Origin: a bacterium
GTDB lineage: Bacteria > Actinomycetota > Acidimicrobiia > Acidimicrobiales > Bin134
DNA length: 50,682 bases
Direction of reading: 5' to 3'
NCBI GenBank assembly: GCA_028819295.1
Contig: JAPPMA010000094.1
Coordinates: forward strand, 1 to 50,682
A program made the translations under genes and the position numbers. Positions 1 through 10,174 of the stretch are shown piece by piece (position 1 is the first letter of the stretch; the number at the start of each line of letters is the position of its first letter). The notes beneath the pieces were generated by a model that saw nothing but the letters and a program-made list of their open reading frames with translations, did not search any database and had not been told where the DNA came from.

Positions 1-54
1 CTGTCGCAGGAGGCTCAACTGTCGCAGGAGGCTCAACTGTCGCAGGAGGCTCAA
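1..54. repeat. 18-bp tandem repeat, three copies
   Basis: Three perfect head-to-tail 18-bp units, at 1-18, 19-36 and 37-54, run to the window edge. Because 18 is a multiple of three they encode VEPPAT x3 in the linker of the lipoprotein on the minus strand. More copies may lie outside the window. Confidence 0.9.
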
Positions 55-157
55 CCGCTGCCGCCGGTGGGGCAGCCTCGCCATCGTCGTCGTTGCCGCA
101 CCCCGCGGCGATCAGCGCTATCAGCAGCAGAGCCCAAAACAGGCGCACTTTCAACAT
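1..157 (-). CDS. Secreted lipoprotein, 5' part only (cut by window edge)
   Basis: Reading leftwards from the ATG at 157-155 gives MLKVRLFWALLLIALIAAGC, a short basic N-terminus, a hydrophobic stretch and a lipobox (IAAGC) with the lipidated Cys at residue 20. An acidic NDDDGE stretch follows, then a Pro/Ala linker made of VEPPAT repeated three times up to the window edge. This is the usual start of a membrane-anchored binding protein or other cell-surface lipoprotein of Gram-positive bacteria. The functional domain lies outside the window, so no role can be given. The lipoprotein call is solid; nothing else is. Confidence 0.6.
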   Translation of the reverse strand, partial: MLKVRLFWALLLIALIAAGCGNDDDGEAAPPAAAVEPPATVEPPATVEPPAT

Positions 158-180
158 GACAAAAAGCTAGCCACAATCGA

Positions 181-879
181 TCACGAAAGTCGGTCAAGCA
201 CCGTTTCGACGGGCGCCACCATGCCGGCATAGAAGGGGCCGAACTCGGCGTAGCGGGCCGACGCCTCGTCGTAGCGCATGGTGTACACCACCTCTTTGAG
301 ATCGTCGGGGTGCTCGCAGAACAGGGTCACCCCCCACTCGTAGTCGTCGATCCCGGTGGACCCGGTGATGAGCTGCACAACCCGCCCGGCGAAGGTGCGG
401 CCGGTGGCCCCGTGCTCGTACATCAGCTCTCGGCGGCGGTCGAAGGGCAGCTCGTACCAGTTCTGCTCGGGGTTGCGGCGCTTGGACATCGGATAGAAGC
501 ACCACGCCGGCTTGCCCTCGGGAGGAAGCCGGGGATACAGCCGGGCCTGCCTGGTCTCCTCAGGAAGCCCGGCGGCGTACTCCGACAGCTCTGTGAGCGA
601 CACGTAGGAGTCCACGATGTGGAGCCCGCCCTGGCCCAGCCCGGTCTGCAAGTCCCTCAGCCGCCACAGATCCCGGTGCAGGGCCATCACCGCGACGTCG
701 GCTTTGTGCCCGAGAACGGCGACCGCAACCACTTGGACGCCGCCGGCCTCGGCCTCTCTCGCCGCCGCGGCGATCGCCTCGGGGTCGCTCTCGGGCCCGA
801 GCCTGCCGAAGAGGTGGACCACCCCGATCCCAACCGACGGCTCAACCGGCCCCACTGACGCGCCCTCAAGATCGCTCAT
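181..879 (-). CDS. chdC: Coproheme decarboxylase (ChdC/HemQ, chlorite-dismutase-like family)
   Basis: 232 residues. This enzyme makes heme b by two oxidative decarboxylations of coproheme, the last step of the coproporphyrin-dependent pathway of Gram-positive bacteria. The family core is easy to see: FYPMSKRR (Y129, K133), NWYELP (141-145) and YEHGATGR with H156. Aligned on the known S. aureus residues Tyr145, Lys149 and His172, these match the catalytic Tyr, its supporting Lys and the proximal heme ligand, with identical Tyr-to-His spacing (27). C-terminal part ITGSTGIDDYEWGVTLF is also typical. It is separated by 11 bp from the binding-protein gene upstream. hemB lies elsewhere in this window (15983-16969). 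True chlorite dismutase activity is unlikely because the actinobacterial ChdC Tyr/Lys pair is present. Confidence 0.9.
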   Translation of the reverse strand: MSDLEGASVGPVEPSVGIGVVHLFGRLGPESDPEAIAAAAREAEAGGVQVVAVAVLGHKADVAVMALHRDLWRLRDLQTGLGQGGLHIVDSYVSLTELSEYAAGLPEETRQARLYPRLPPEGKPAWCFYPMSKRRNPEQNWYELPFDRRRELMYEHGATGRTFAGRVVQLITGSTGIDDYEWGVTLFCEHPDDLKEVVYTMRYDEASARYAEFGPFYAGMVAPVETVLDRLS

Positions 880-890
880 CGCCGCTGATT

Positions 891-2156
891 CTACGGGCCT
901 ATCACCACGTCTTCGATTCTGACCACCTCGAGAGCACCGCCGCGAACCTCCGCAATGGCGTAGCGCCCCTCTGTGGTGTCGCCGACGTCGTCAAGCTCCA
1001 ACGGTCCCGAAGCGCCGTCGTAGTCGATGTCGATCCCTTGGGCCAGCAGCGCCGCGCACTGCTCGAACGAGGTGCATTTGCGGCCGTCGCGGGTGATGCC
1101 GGGCGCTGCTGAGGCCAGTTCGGGGCCGCTGTGGGTTCCCGCGGCCAGCGCGGCCAAAGCCAGCACCACCACACAGTCGTAGTACTGGCCTCCGAACACG
1201 ATGTTGCCCCCAACGGTCTGCGCCAGCCGCTGGTTGAAGCGGTCGCCGCCCGAGTGGCCGTACACCGTGAACCCGTCGAGCCTGGTGGGATTGCCGGGGC
1301 TCACCTTGGAGGGAAGTTCCACGTCGTAGAGGCCGGGGCCGGCGTGGATCACGCTGGGCGGTATGCCTGCTTCCAAGAGGCGGCGAAGAAGCTGGATACC
1401 CTCGGCGAACGCCAACACCACCACGGTGTCGGCCCCCATCTGCTCCACCGACAACACGAGATCCTCGAAGTTCGCAGCATCTTGGGAGAAGGCCACCACC
1501 TCGGAGACCACGTTCAGCTCGGCCAGCCGATCGCGCAAGAGAGCGGCCAGCGACTGCCCCCAGTCGTCGGCGCGGGCCAGGATGGCCACGTTGGTGCCCC
1601 CGCCCCGGGCGATGGCGCCGGCCATGATCGGGGCGTCGGCCGCGGCGGTGGTGACCGTGCGGAAGAAGTACTCGGCGTTGGCCTGGGTGCTGTACGACGG
1701 CGAGGTGTTCGACCCCGAGCACTGGGCCACCTCGGTCTCGTACAGGGTTTGGATGAACGACTGGGACACCCCCGACGCCGCCGCCCCCAAGATGACGTGG
1801 GCGCCCTCGCCCAGCAGCCGGCCCACCGTCTCGGGAGCGAGGTCGGGGTCGGTGCCGGAGTCGCCCTCGATGATCCGCACCCTGCCTCCCGCGGCCTCGA
1901 TGTCGGCCACCGCCAAACGCACGCCGGTGGACATGGACGGGTACATGTAGCTGAACAAGCCGGTCTCCGGCAGCACCACGCCGATCACCAGCTCGTCGGC
2001 GTCGGCCAGAAACTGCGATGCAGCGGGGGGCGTCGGACTTTCAGTCTGCGCCGGATCAGCGGTTCCGAGGTCGGCGTCCGGGCTGCTGCCGCAGGCTGCG
2101 CCCAACAGCGAGGCGCCGACAAGCAGGGCGATGGGGCCTCTCGGCAGGCGTCGCAT
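891..2156 (-). CDS. ABC transporter substrate-binding lipoprotein, Leu/Ile/Val-binding (type 1 periplasmic) family
   Basis: About 421 residues. The N-terminus has a signal peptide with lipobox LGAAC followed by a short acidic linker rich in Thr/Pro. Residues from about 55 on (ELVIGVVLPETGLFSYMYPSMSTGVRLAVADIEAAGG) match the start of the type 1 periplasmic binding fold used by branched-chain amino acid and amide importers. Later VILGAAASGVSQ, VAILARADDWGQS and DTVVVLAFAEG are the expected alternating beta/alpha strands. No permease or ATPase gene is next to it, so the substrate is unknown. A TTG three bases upstream could be used, but ATG at 2156 is preferred. Confidence 0.8.
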   Translation of the reverse strand: MRRLPRGPIALLVGASLLGAACGSSPDADLGTADPAQTESPTPPAASQFLADADELVIGVVLPETGLFSYMYPSMSTGVRLAVADIEAAGGRVRIIEGDSGTDPDLAPETVGRLLGEGAHVILGAAASGVSQSFIQTLYETEVAQCSGSNTSPSYSTQANAEYFFRTVTTAAADAPIMAGAIARGGGTNVAILARADDWGQSLAALLRDRLAELNVVSEVVAFSQDAANFEDLVLSVEQMGADTVVVLAFAEGIQLLRRLLEAGIPPSVIHAGPGLYDVELPSKVSPGNPTRLDGFTVYGHSGGDRFNQRLAQTVGGNIVFGGQYYDCVVVLALAALAAGTHSGPELASAAPGITRDGRKCTSFEQCAALLAQGIDIDYDGASGPLELDDVGDTTEGRYAIAEVRGGALEVVRIEDVVIGP

Positions 2157-2178
2157 CAAGGCCCATCGTCACCCATAG

Positions 2179-2481
2179 TCAGTCGCCGAAACCATCGACC
2201 AGCACCGCGAAATGACGGCTGGTGGCATCGTGGCGCTTTCCCACCACAGCCCGGTACCCCTCGGACTCCCACATCTGGAGGGCCTTCTCCTTGGAGTCGA
2301 ACTTGATCACCACCGTCTGATGGCCGGCGGTGTCGCCCTCGAGCACCTCCGACTCGGTGTCGAACACAACCAGCTCGCCCCCCTCCTCATAGTCGAGAGC
2401 GCTCGCCTCGCGTGTGTACTCGTCGTAGAGCTCGGAGTTGTCCACCTGATAGTTGACGATGATGTAAGCAGCCATTGCCAT
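2179..2481 (-). CDS. DUF1330 family small protein
   Basis: 100 residues beginning MAMAAYIIVNYQVDNSELYDEY, typical of the DUF1330 ferredoxin-like (dimeric alpha-beta barrel) fold, with later VVIKFDSKEKALQMWESEGYRAV, also a family signature (the strand-helix before a conserved Tyr). The role of these proteins is not established. A second ATG at 2475 has a better placed GAAG-type ribosome site and may be the true start. It lies 16 bp after the DUF35-thiolase gene's stop on the same strand. Confidence 0.75.
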   Translation of the reverse strand: MAMAAYIIVNYQVDNSELYDEYTREASALDYEEGGELVVFDTESEVLEGDTAGHQTVVIKFDSKEKALQMWESEGYRAVVGKRHDATSRHFAVLVDGFGD

Positions 2482-2497
2482 CTTCTAGCAGACCCGA

Positions 2498-4135
2498 TCA
2501 GCCCCGAACGAAGAGGAACGTGCCTCCCGGATGGCCGCCGCCGGTGCTCACCGCGGCCACCTCGGCGTCGGCCACCTGTCGCCCGCCGCCGAGGCCCCGG
2601 AGCTGCACCACCGCCTCGTGAAGCTGCCCGTAGCCGTGCAGCCGTCCGGCCGAGAGCTGGCCCCCGTGGGGATTGAGCGGAATCTCCCCGTCGACGGCGA
2701 TGCGGGTGCCCCCCTCCACGAACGCAGCCCCCTCGCCCATGCCGCAGAACCCCAGGCCCTCCAACCACGACAGCGCGTTGAAGCTGAACCCGTCGTACAC
2801 CAATGCCACATCCACATCCGCCGGCTTGAGGTCGGTGCGGCTCCAGAGCTGCTTCGACGGGCCGTCCACCATGGGCTCGTGCAAGAGCGTGCCCTGGTCC
2901 CACGACATCCGCTCCCTCATCTGGGTGCCCACCGCCTCCACCAGCACCGGGCGGTTGGGCCCGTGGTAGGCGGCGTCGCGCGCCGACACCACGAGGGCCG
3001 TGGATCCGTCGCAGGGCACGTCGCAGTCGAACAGCCCGAACGGAGTGGTGATCATGCGGGCGCTCAGGTAGTCGTCGATGGTCATCGGCGCCTGGTACAC
3101 GGCCACCGGGTTGTGGGCCGCCCCGGCTCGGGCGGTCACAGGGATCCAGCCAAGCTGCTCCCGGGTGGCGCCGAAGCGGTGGAAGTAGTGGCTGGCCATC
3201 AGCGCGATCCAGTTGCCCGCCGACATGGCGCCGAAGGGCAGCCGCCACTCCATCTCCCCCGAGACCCGGGATCCCGCCTCCACCCCGGTGTTCTGGCGAT
3301 ACCCCCAGGCGATGGCCGTTGTCTCCCAAACGGTGCGGAAGCAGAGAACGTGGCGGCACAGGCCCGCCGCCACTGCCAGCATGGCGTTCACCACCGCTCC
3401 GCTCTGGCCGGGCGTCTCCGGGGTGCCGCAGAACCAGGTCGGGGCGATGCCCAGGGCGTCGCCCATCGCATAGACGCCACCCTCGGAGAGGCCTCCGTCT
3501 TTGCCGGCGCCGCCGGGATAGGTGGACAGGCCGTCGATGTCGTCCATCGCCAGCCCGGCGTCGGCCACCGCCTCCCGGCAGGCATCGATGGCGAGGCTCA
3601 TGGGCGTCCGGCCCAGCCTCCGGCCCACCTGCGACATGCCGATCCCGGTAATGGCCACCTTCGACTCGAACTTGTCGGCCGTGGGCATGGGCCTCACCGG
3701 GGCGACGATGGGCTCGGGATATTCGGCCTGCGCCGACGCCGGCTCACCGGTGGGGGCGAAAAAGGGCAGCCACACGTCTTCGTGCTGCTCGAAGCGCACC
3801 GAGACCCTCATGCCGATAACCACGTCTTCGGGCTCGGCGTCCACGATGAGAGTGGTGAGCCGCACCAGCGGGTCTTCTTCGATGGCCACCAGCCCGATCA
3901 CGTAGGGAATCTCCATGTCGGGCAGCCACGGCTGGTAGTTCACGGTAACGCCCACCACCGTCGCCCGGCCCGACACCTCCCTCACCTCGGGGCTCTCCCA
4001 GCAGCGAGGGCAGACCTCTCCCGGCGGGTGCAGGTAGCGGTCGCACCCCTCGCAGTACTGGAAGCGCAGCACCCCCTCGGCGCCTGATGTCCAGAAGAAC
4101 TCGTTTTCGGGGGTGAGCTTGGGCAGGGGGGGCAT
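2498..4135 (-). CDS. DUF35 OB-fold/zinc-ribbon fused to thiolase-like (SCP-x/Ltp2-type) domain
   Basis: About 545 residues from the ATG at 4135; a longer frame upstream is not protein-like. Residues 1-130 are a DUF35 domain: a Cys4 zinc ribbon (CEGCDRYLHPPGEVCPRC) and an OB fold (SGRATVVGVTVNYQPW). From about residue 160 (VAITGIGMSQVGRRLGRTPMSLAIDACREAVADAGL) a thiolase fold follows, ending NPHGGQLSAGRLHGYGQLHEAVVQLRG. The place of the nucleophilic Cys reads TPGQSGAVVNAML and the C-terminal Cys is also lost (VSTGGGHPGGT), so it should not be a true thiolase. In actinobacterial steroid side-chain breakdown, Ltp2 with a DUF35 partner acts as a retro-aldolase on acyl-CoA. A similar acyl-CoA aldolase role is inferred here, with both parts in one chain. 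Next to fdhD, 11 bp away. Confidence 0.75.
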   Translation of the reverse strand: MPPLPKLTPENEFFWTSGAEGVLRFQYCEGCDRYLHPPGEVCPRCWESPEVREVSGRATVVGVTVNYQPWLPDMEIPYVIGLVAIEEDPLVRLTTLIVDAEPEDVVIGMRVSVRFEQHEDVWLPFFAPTGEPASAQAEYPEPIVAPVRPMPTADKFESKVAITGIGMSQVGRRLGRTPMSLAIDACREAVADAGLAMDDIDGLSTYPGGAGKDGGLSEGGVYAMGDALGIAPTWFCGTPETPGQSGAVVNAMLAVAAGLCRHVLCFRTVWETTAIAWGYRQNTGVEAGSRVSGEMEWRLPFGAMSAGNWIALMASHYFHRFGATREQLGWIPVTARAGAAHNPVAVYQAPMTIDDYLSARMITTPFGLFDCDVPCDGSTALVVSARDAAYHGPNRPVLVEAVGTQMRERMSWDQGTLLHEPMVDGPSKQLWSRTDLKPADVDVALVYDGFSFNALSWLEGLGFCGMGEGAAFVEGGTRIAVDGEIPLNPHGGQLSAGRLHGYGQLHEAVVQLRGLGGGRQVADAEVAAVSTGGGHPGGTFLFVRG

Positions 4136-4146
4136 AGCCGGGAATC

Positions 4147-4941
4147 TTACGCCGAGGGTGTGTAGAAGTTGAGCTTGCCGCCCCGCACGAAGCCGGCCAG
4201 ACGCAAGCCCGCGGCCGCCGCCGTCTCCACCGCCAGCGCAGAGGGAGCGCTCACCGCCGCCAACTCGGCGAATCCCGCCGCCCATGCCTTCTGCACCATC
4301 TCGAAAGATGCCCGACCGCTCACAAACAGGCCCATCCCGTGGGCGGGCAGCGCACCGTCCAACAGCAGGCGGCCCACCACCTTGTCAACCGCGTTGTGGC
4401 GGCCGATGTCCTCCCTGACCAGTATGGGCTCGCCGTCGGCAGCGAACACGGCCGCGGCGTGGACGCCGCCCGTGGCGCCGAAGAGGTCTTGGCGGGCCAC
4501 CACCCGCTCGGGCACCGCGGCCAGCACGTCGGCCGGCAGGGGGGCTCTCGTTGTCGGCAGCGGGCTCAGCCGCTCCCGCAGCGCCTCGATGCTCTCCGCC
4601 CCGCACAGCCCGCACGACGAGGTGGTGAGCCCCAGGCGCGGCGTGGGCGGTGGGGCGCCGTCGGTTTCCACGGTCACCAGGTTGAACTCGGTGTCGGCGG
4701 CGGGCTCGGTGGCGCAGTAGCGGATGGAGGTGACCGACGCATCGGCCAGGAGGCCCTCGGTGAAGCAGAACCCGGCCGCCAACTCGAAATCGTGGCCCGG
4801 GGTCCTCATGGTGGTGGTGACGGTCACGTCGTCGAGGCGAATGGTGAGGGGCTCCTCCACCACCAGATCATCAGGGCGCCGTTTCTCCTGGCGCCCATCC
4901 CAATGGCGCACCAGCACCCGCTGGGACCGCCCCCGAGTCAT
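4147..4941 (-). CDS. fdhD: Formate dehydrogenase accessory sulfurtransferase FdhD
   Basis: 264 residues, the usual length. FdhD carries sulfur from a cysteine desulfurase to the molybdenum cofactor of formate dehydrogenase. The Cys-x2-Cys loop is present (TSSCGLCGAES, C110 and C113), as are DFELAAGFCFTEGLL, LVREDIGRHNAVDKVVG and LFVSGRASFEMVQKAW, all standard family blocks. Its first four bases overlap the stop of the nitrobindin-like gene upstream (ATGA). No formate dehydrogenase is in the window. Confidence 0.93.
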   Translation of the reverse strand: MTRGRSQRVLVRHWDGRQEKRRPDDLVVEEPLTIRLDDVTVTTTMRTPGHDFELAAGFCFTEGLLADASVTSIRYCATEPAADTEFNLVTVETDGAPPPTPRLGLTTSSCGLCGAESIEALRERLSPLPTTRAPLPADVLAAVPERVVARQDLFGATGGVHAAAVFAADGEPILVREDIGRHNAVDKVVGRLLLDGALPAHGMGLFVSGRASFEMVQKAWAAGFAELAAVSAPSALAVETAAAAGLRLAGFVRGGKLNFYTPSA

Positions 4942-5408
4942 GGAAGCCGGCGCAACTCGGAGACAACATGGGGTTGGAGTTCCAGGCCCATGGCCGCCAT
5001 GGCCACCGATGAGTGCAACACCTCGCCGTCTGCCCAGAAGCGCCGCTCGGTGACGGTCACCGGCTTGGCCGAGGCGGTGCCCAGAACAGCGGCCGACTCC
5101 AGCCGGATGTCGGAGCCCTCGATTGTTCCCTCCAATAACTCGACGATGCCCGACGGCTGCACCAGAACCAACTCAATCCGCCCGCCGCCTTGGGGGCGCA
5201 GATACCCGGCCTCAGCATGGAGGGGCATCGCTGAGCCAGGGTCTTTGGTCTTCTGCACATAGGCCACGAACGGCTTGCCCGCATGGGTGAAGGAGACCTC
5301 CTCGACATAGGAGAAATCCTCGATGGTGGGATACACCCCCGTACCTGTGCCCTGCCACGTTCCCAGCAGGAAAGCCAGGGGGGCGCATGCCTGATGAAGC
5401 TCCGCCAT
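4938..5408 (-). CDS. Nitrobindin-like heme-binding beta-barrel protein
   Basis: 156 residues. The N-terminal FLLGTWQGTGTGVYPTIEDFSYVEEVSF is the GTWxGxGxGxYP signature of the THAP4/nitrobindin ten-stranded barrel. Known bacterial nitrobindins bind ferric heme and react with nitric oxide or peroxynitrite. The likely proximal His is in QPHVVSEL near the C-terminus. It is read first in a pair with fdhD, overlapping by 4 bp, so the two are translationally coupled. A link to molybdenum cofactor maturation is suggested only by position. Confidence 0.8.
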   Translation of the reverse strand: MAELHQACAPLAFLLGTWQGTGTGVYPTIEDFSYVEEVSFTHAGKPFVAYVQKTKDPGSAMPLHAEAGYLRPQGGGRIELVLVQPSGIVELLEGTIEGSDIRLESAAVLGTASAKPVTVTERRFWADGEVLHSSVAMAAMGLELQPHVVSELRRLP

Positions 5409-5452
5409 GCAACGACGTTACCGCCGCCGGCCGGATTGGAGGTATTGCCGGG

Positions 5453-7180
<1,728 letters not shown>

Positions 7181-7193
7181 TCAGAGGGTGAAA

Positions 7194-7469
7194 TCAGCCG
7201 CCGGCCACCGCGGGCACGATGGACACCGTCTGCCCGTCGGGAACCGATGTGGCCAGGCCGTCGGCAAACCGCACGTCGTCGTCGTCCACGAACACGTTCA
7301 CGTACCGATGCAGGCCCCCCGACTCGTCGACGAGGCGGGCAAGGAAGCCGGGATGGGCGGCGTCCAGCGAGGTGATCACATCTCGGACGGTTCCGCCCTC
7401 GACGGTGACTTCGCTGGCCCCTCCGGCCAAGGGGCGAAGGGTGGTTGGTATCCGAACGGTCACGCTCAT
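7194..7469 (-). CDS. MoaD/ThiS family sulfur-carrier-like protein
   Basis: 91 residues from ATG at 7469. The ubiquitin-like fold is shown by [49 protein letters not shown] and the ending [11 protein letters not shown]. The terminal Gly-Gly is the part adenylated and thiocarboxylated in MoaD, ThiS and CysO. Which pathway it serves (molybdopterin, thiazole, cysteine) cannot be told from the sequence. The longer open frame to 8027 is antisense to gpgS and is not real. Confidence 0.85.
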   Translation of the reverse strand: MSVTVRIPTTLRPLAGGASEVTVEGGTVRDVITSLDAAHPGFLARLVDESGGLHRYVNVFVDDDDVRFADGLATSVPDGQTVSIVPAVAGG

Positions 7470-7487
7470 GAGCCATGATGCTATTCG

Positions 7488-7580
7488 GATGAACCGCGGA
7501 AGACGACTTGTGGGCCACCGATGAACCGCGGGAGACGACTTGTGGGCCACCGATGAACCGCGAGAAACGACTTGTGGGCC
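7488..7580. repeat. 32-bp tandem repeat, three copies
   Basis: Near-identical units start at 7488, 7520 and 7552 (GATGAACCGCGG...TTGTGGGCC). The array fills the space between the MoaD-like gene start and the gpgS start. No spacers, and no clear hairpin. Confidence 0.9.
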
Positions 7581-7590
7581 GGGGGGCAGC

Positions 7591-8487
7591 GTGACGGGGC
7601 GGCGGAGATTTGCCGCCGGGGAGTTCGCGGCCGCCGACCTCGTCGACCGCAAGGGGTCGAAGAGGGTGTCGGTGTGCCTTCCCGCCCGCAACGAGGAGGC
7701 CACCGTGGGTGCCATCGCCGAGGTGGTCCGCACCCAGCTCATGGACGACCTGGCCCTGGTGGACGAGCTGATTGTGATGGACGACCACTCCACCGACCGC
7801 ACCGCCGAGGTGGCCGAGGCCGCCGGCGCCACGGTGGTGGCCTGCTCCGATGTGCTGGCCCATCTGGGCAACCAGCCCGGCAAGGGGGAGACGCTGTGGA
7901 AGTCGCTGTTCGCCTCCACCGGCGATCTCGTCGTGTGGTGCGACAGCGATGTCGCCAACTTCGGTCCCCACTTCATCTTCGGCTTGCTGGGCCCGCTGCT
8001 GGTTGACGAGTCCATCGGATACTGCAAGGGCTACTACCACCGCCCGGTTGGGGCCGACCAGCGGGGCGGGGGCCGGACCACTGAGCTGGTGGCCCGGCCG
8101 CTCATCGCCCTGTTGTTCCCCGAACTGGGCGGCATCGTCCAGCCCCTGGCCGGGGAGTACGCCGGGCGGCGCGAAGTGCTGGAGCGGGTGCCGTTCGTCC
8201 AGGGGTACGGGGTGGAGATGGGACTGCTCATCGACGTGTGCCGGCTGGCGGGCTACAGCGCCATCGCCCAGGTTGACCTCGGCACCCGCGTCCACCGCAA
8301 TCGACCGCTGCACGAGCTGTCATCCCAGGCAACGGAGGTCATGCAGGTGGCCCTGCACCGGGCCGACCGCACCCTGGTGAACACCGCCATCACGCTGCAC
8401 CGCCCCGGATTCGGCGATACCGAGATCACCATGCAGGAGCGCCCTCCCCTGATAGAGGTGCCCGGGTACTTCCGCCAGGCGCTCTGA
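7591..8487 (+). CDS. gpgS: Glucosyl-3-phosphoglycerate synthase-like glycosyltransferase (GT81)
   Basis: About 298 residues from GTG at 7591, preceded by a G-rich ribosome site; an earlier ATG at 7540 lies in the tandem repeats. GT-A fold: VSVCLPARNEEATVG, VMDDHSTDRTAEVAEAAG, the metal-binding DSD in WCDSDVANFGPHF, then VQPLAGEYAGRREVLERVPFVQGYGVEMGLLID and a His in GTRVHRNRPL. These match GpgS, which moves glucose from UDP-glucose to 3-phosphoglycerate, the first step to glucosylglycerate and the methylglucose lipopolysaccharides of Actinobacteria. It converges on a glycerate kinase gene 12 bp away. Confidence 0.88.
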   Translation: MTGRRRFAAGEFAAADLVDRKGSKRVSVCLPARNEEATVGAIAEVVRTQLMDDLALVDELIVMDDHSTDRTAEVAEAAGATVVACSDVLAHLGNQPGKGETLWKSLFASTGDLVVWCDSDVANFGPHFIFGLLGPLLVDESIGYCKGYYHRPVGADQRGGGRTTELVARPLIALLFPELGGIVQPLAGEYAGRREVLERVPFVQGYGVEMGLLIDVCRLAGYSAIAQVDLGTRVHRNRPLHELSSQATEVMQVALHRADRTLVNTAITLHRPGFGDTEITMQERPPLIEVPGYFRQAL

Positions 8488-8499
8488 GCGCCCAGCTCT

Positions 8500-9486
8500 C
8501 TACGAGCCCAGATAGCCCAGAACTGCTTGGCGCACCAGTCCGACGGCGTCGGCCATGGCCGCCTCTGCGCCGAAGCGATCGCTCAGGCTGATCATCTCCC
8601 CGCACCCAGGAGCAGAGCCACCGTCCACCCGTCCCACCACGGTCAGCACCGGCACACCGGCAGCCGCGGCCATCTCGCCCACGCCGCCCACCACCTTTCC
8701 CTGGAGCGATGTGGCGTCGAGGGCCCCCTCCCCGGTCACCACCAGATCGGCGCCCTCGATGCGACCGTACAGGTCCACTTCGTCGGCCAGCAGCTCGAAG
8801 CCGTTGCACAGCTCGGCGCCCACGCACGCCAGGCCGCCGGCCAGGCCGCCGGCCGCACCCGACCCCTCGATGTCGTCCACCGCCACCCCATAGGTTTCGG
8901 CGTACACCTGGCTGAGCCGCTCCAGGCGCCGGCGCAGCAGCTCCACCTCGGCGGCGCCGGCCCCCTTTTGGGGCCCGAAAACCGCAGCGGCGTCGCTGAA
9001 GCGGATCCTCACATCGCAGGCCACCGCCAGCTCCACCCCCTTGAGACGCTGGGTGGGATACATCGCCCTCAGCGCGCCCAAGCCCCCGTCGGTGGTGGCC
9101 GAGCCTCCCACTCCCACCAGCACCCGCCGGGCCCCGCGCCCCACGGCAGCCTCGATCAGCTCCCCGGTCCCGTAGGTGGTGGCCCCCACCGGGTCGTTGG
9201 CCTCAGCCCCGCCCACCAGGGCCAGGCCGGAGGCCCGGGCCATCTCGATGACCGCGGTCTGGCGGTGAAAGCGCCACGGGGCCTCTACCGGGTCGCCCAG
9301 GGGACCGGTCACGACGGTGGACCGGTTGGCCCCGCCCAACACCTCCAGCGTGCCCTCCCCCCCGTCGGCCATGGGCACGGCATCGGCAGTGGCCCCGGCC
9401 TGTTCGGCGGCCATGACAATCGCCCGGGCCACTTGGGCGGCAGTGGCCGTCCCCCGGAACTTGTCGGGGGCGGCAACGATATGCAT
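8500..9486 (-). CDS. Glycerate kinase (GarK/GlxK family)
   Basis: 328 residues, somewhat shorter than the usual 370-380. Starts MHIVAAPDKFRGTATAAQVARAI with PMADGGEGTLEVL, then GTGELIEAAVGRGARRVLVGVGGSATTDGGLGALRAM, FGPQKGAGAAEVELL and GADLVVTGEGALDATSLQGKV, all family hallmarks. Phosphorylates D-glycerate, to 2- or 3-phosphoglycerate. Its tail-to-tail position with gpgS suggests recycling of glycerate from glucosylglycerate, though this is inference. Confidence 0.9.
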   Translation of the reverse strand: MHIVAAPDKFRGTATAAQVARAIVMAAEQAGATADAVPMADGGEGTLEVLGGANRSTVVTGPLGDPVEAPWRFHRQTAVIEMARASGLALVGGAEANDPVGATTYGTGELIEAAVGRGARRVLVGVGGSATTDGGLGALRAMYPTQRLKGVELAVACDVRIRFSDAAAVFGPQKGAGAAEVELLRRRLERLSQVYAETYGVAVDDIEGSGAAGGLAGGLACVGAELCNGFELLADEVDLYGRIEGADLVVTGEGALDATSLQGKVVGGVGEMAAAAGVPVLTVVGRVDGGSAPGCGEMISLSDRFGAEAAMADAVGLVRQAVLGYLGS

Positions 9487-9511
9487 GCGGACTACTAATG
9501 CATATGGACAA

Positions 9512-10153
9512 CTAGCCGGGGCGCTGGGCCAGGCTGTCGGGTCCGATCAGAATCAGGACATAGGCGTTGCCCAGCGTGTCGAGGGTGATGCCGCCAGGAG
9601 GGGGATCGGAAATGGGGAAGAACGGCCCGGTGCCCGCGCCCAGCAGGTTGGCGATGCACTGGGCGTCCACGTCATAGCCGGCCCGGTAGTAGAAGGCCGA
9701 ACTGGTCTGGGCGCTGGCATTCACCGGCGGCAGCGTCACATAGTTGGCGGCGTTCAACTCGCCCGAGAGCCGTCCGGCCGCCCCGGTGACATCGGTGCCG
9801 TTGGCCACCAGCACGCCGATGGTGGACGGATCGCGGCACTCGAGCGGCTCCTCAGCGGTGTCGAGCGCCGAGGCCTGTGTCTCCTCGGGGTCGGGCGCCG
9901 CTGCCTGGGGCTCCTCAGCAGAGGGGGCGGGGGTGGGGGCCGCGTCGCCGTCTCCCGACGGGGTTTCGGCTGGTTCGGGAGTCTCCTCCGCCGCCGCCGT
10001 TGCCTCGGCCGTCGGCTGGGAGGCAGCCGGAGCGGAGTCGCCATCATCGTCGAGGCCGCGGGCCAGCACGAAGGCTCCGGCTGCGACCAGGGCGAGAACC
10101 AGCACCACCCCCTTGAGGGCCATCTGGTTGTTGGGGGCTCGGTTCGACTCCAT
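9512..10153 (-). CDS. Membrane-anchored LytR_C domain protein
   Basis: 213 residues: one membrane segment near the N-terminus (LKGVVLVLALVAAGAFVLARGL), a 70-residue Ala/Glu/Pro/Thr-rich linker, then a LytR C-terminal domain (IGVLVANGTDVTGAAGRLSGELNAANY ... FYYRAGYDVDAQCIANLLG). LytR_C domains are found outside the membrane in cell-wall assembly proteins. No catalytic LCP domain is present. Follows the DUF3263 gene at 21 bp on the same strand, a pairing seen in Actinobacteria. Confidence 0.85.
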   Translation of the reverse strand: MESNRAPNNQMALKGVVLVLALVAAGAFVLARGLDDDGDSAPAASQPTAEATAAAEETPEPAETPSGDGDAAPTPAPSAEEPQAAAPDPEETQASALDTAEEPLECRDPSTIGVLVANGTDVTGAAGRLSGELNAANYVTLPPVNASAQTSSAFYYRAGYDVDAQCIANLLGAGTGPFFPISDPPPGGITLDTLGNAYVLILIGPDSLAQRPG

Positions 10154-10174
10154 ATTGCCTCTGGCTCCGGGGTG

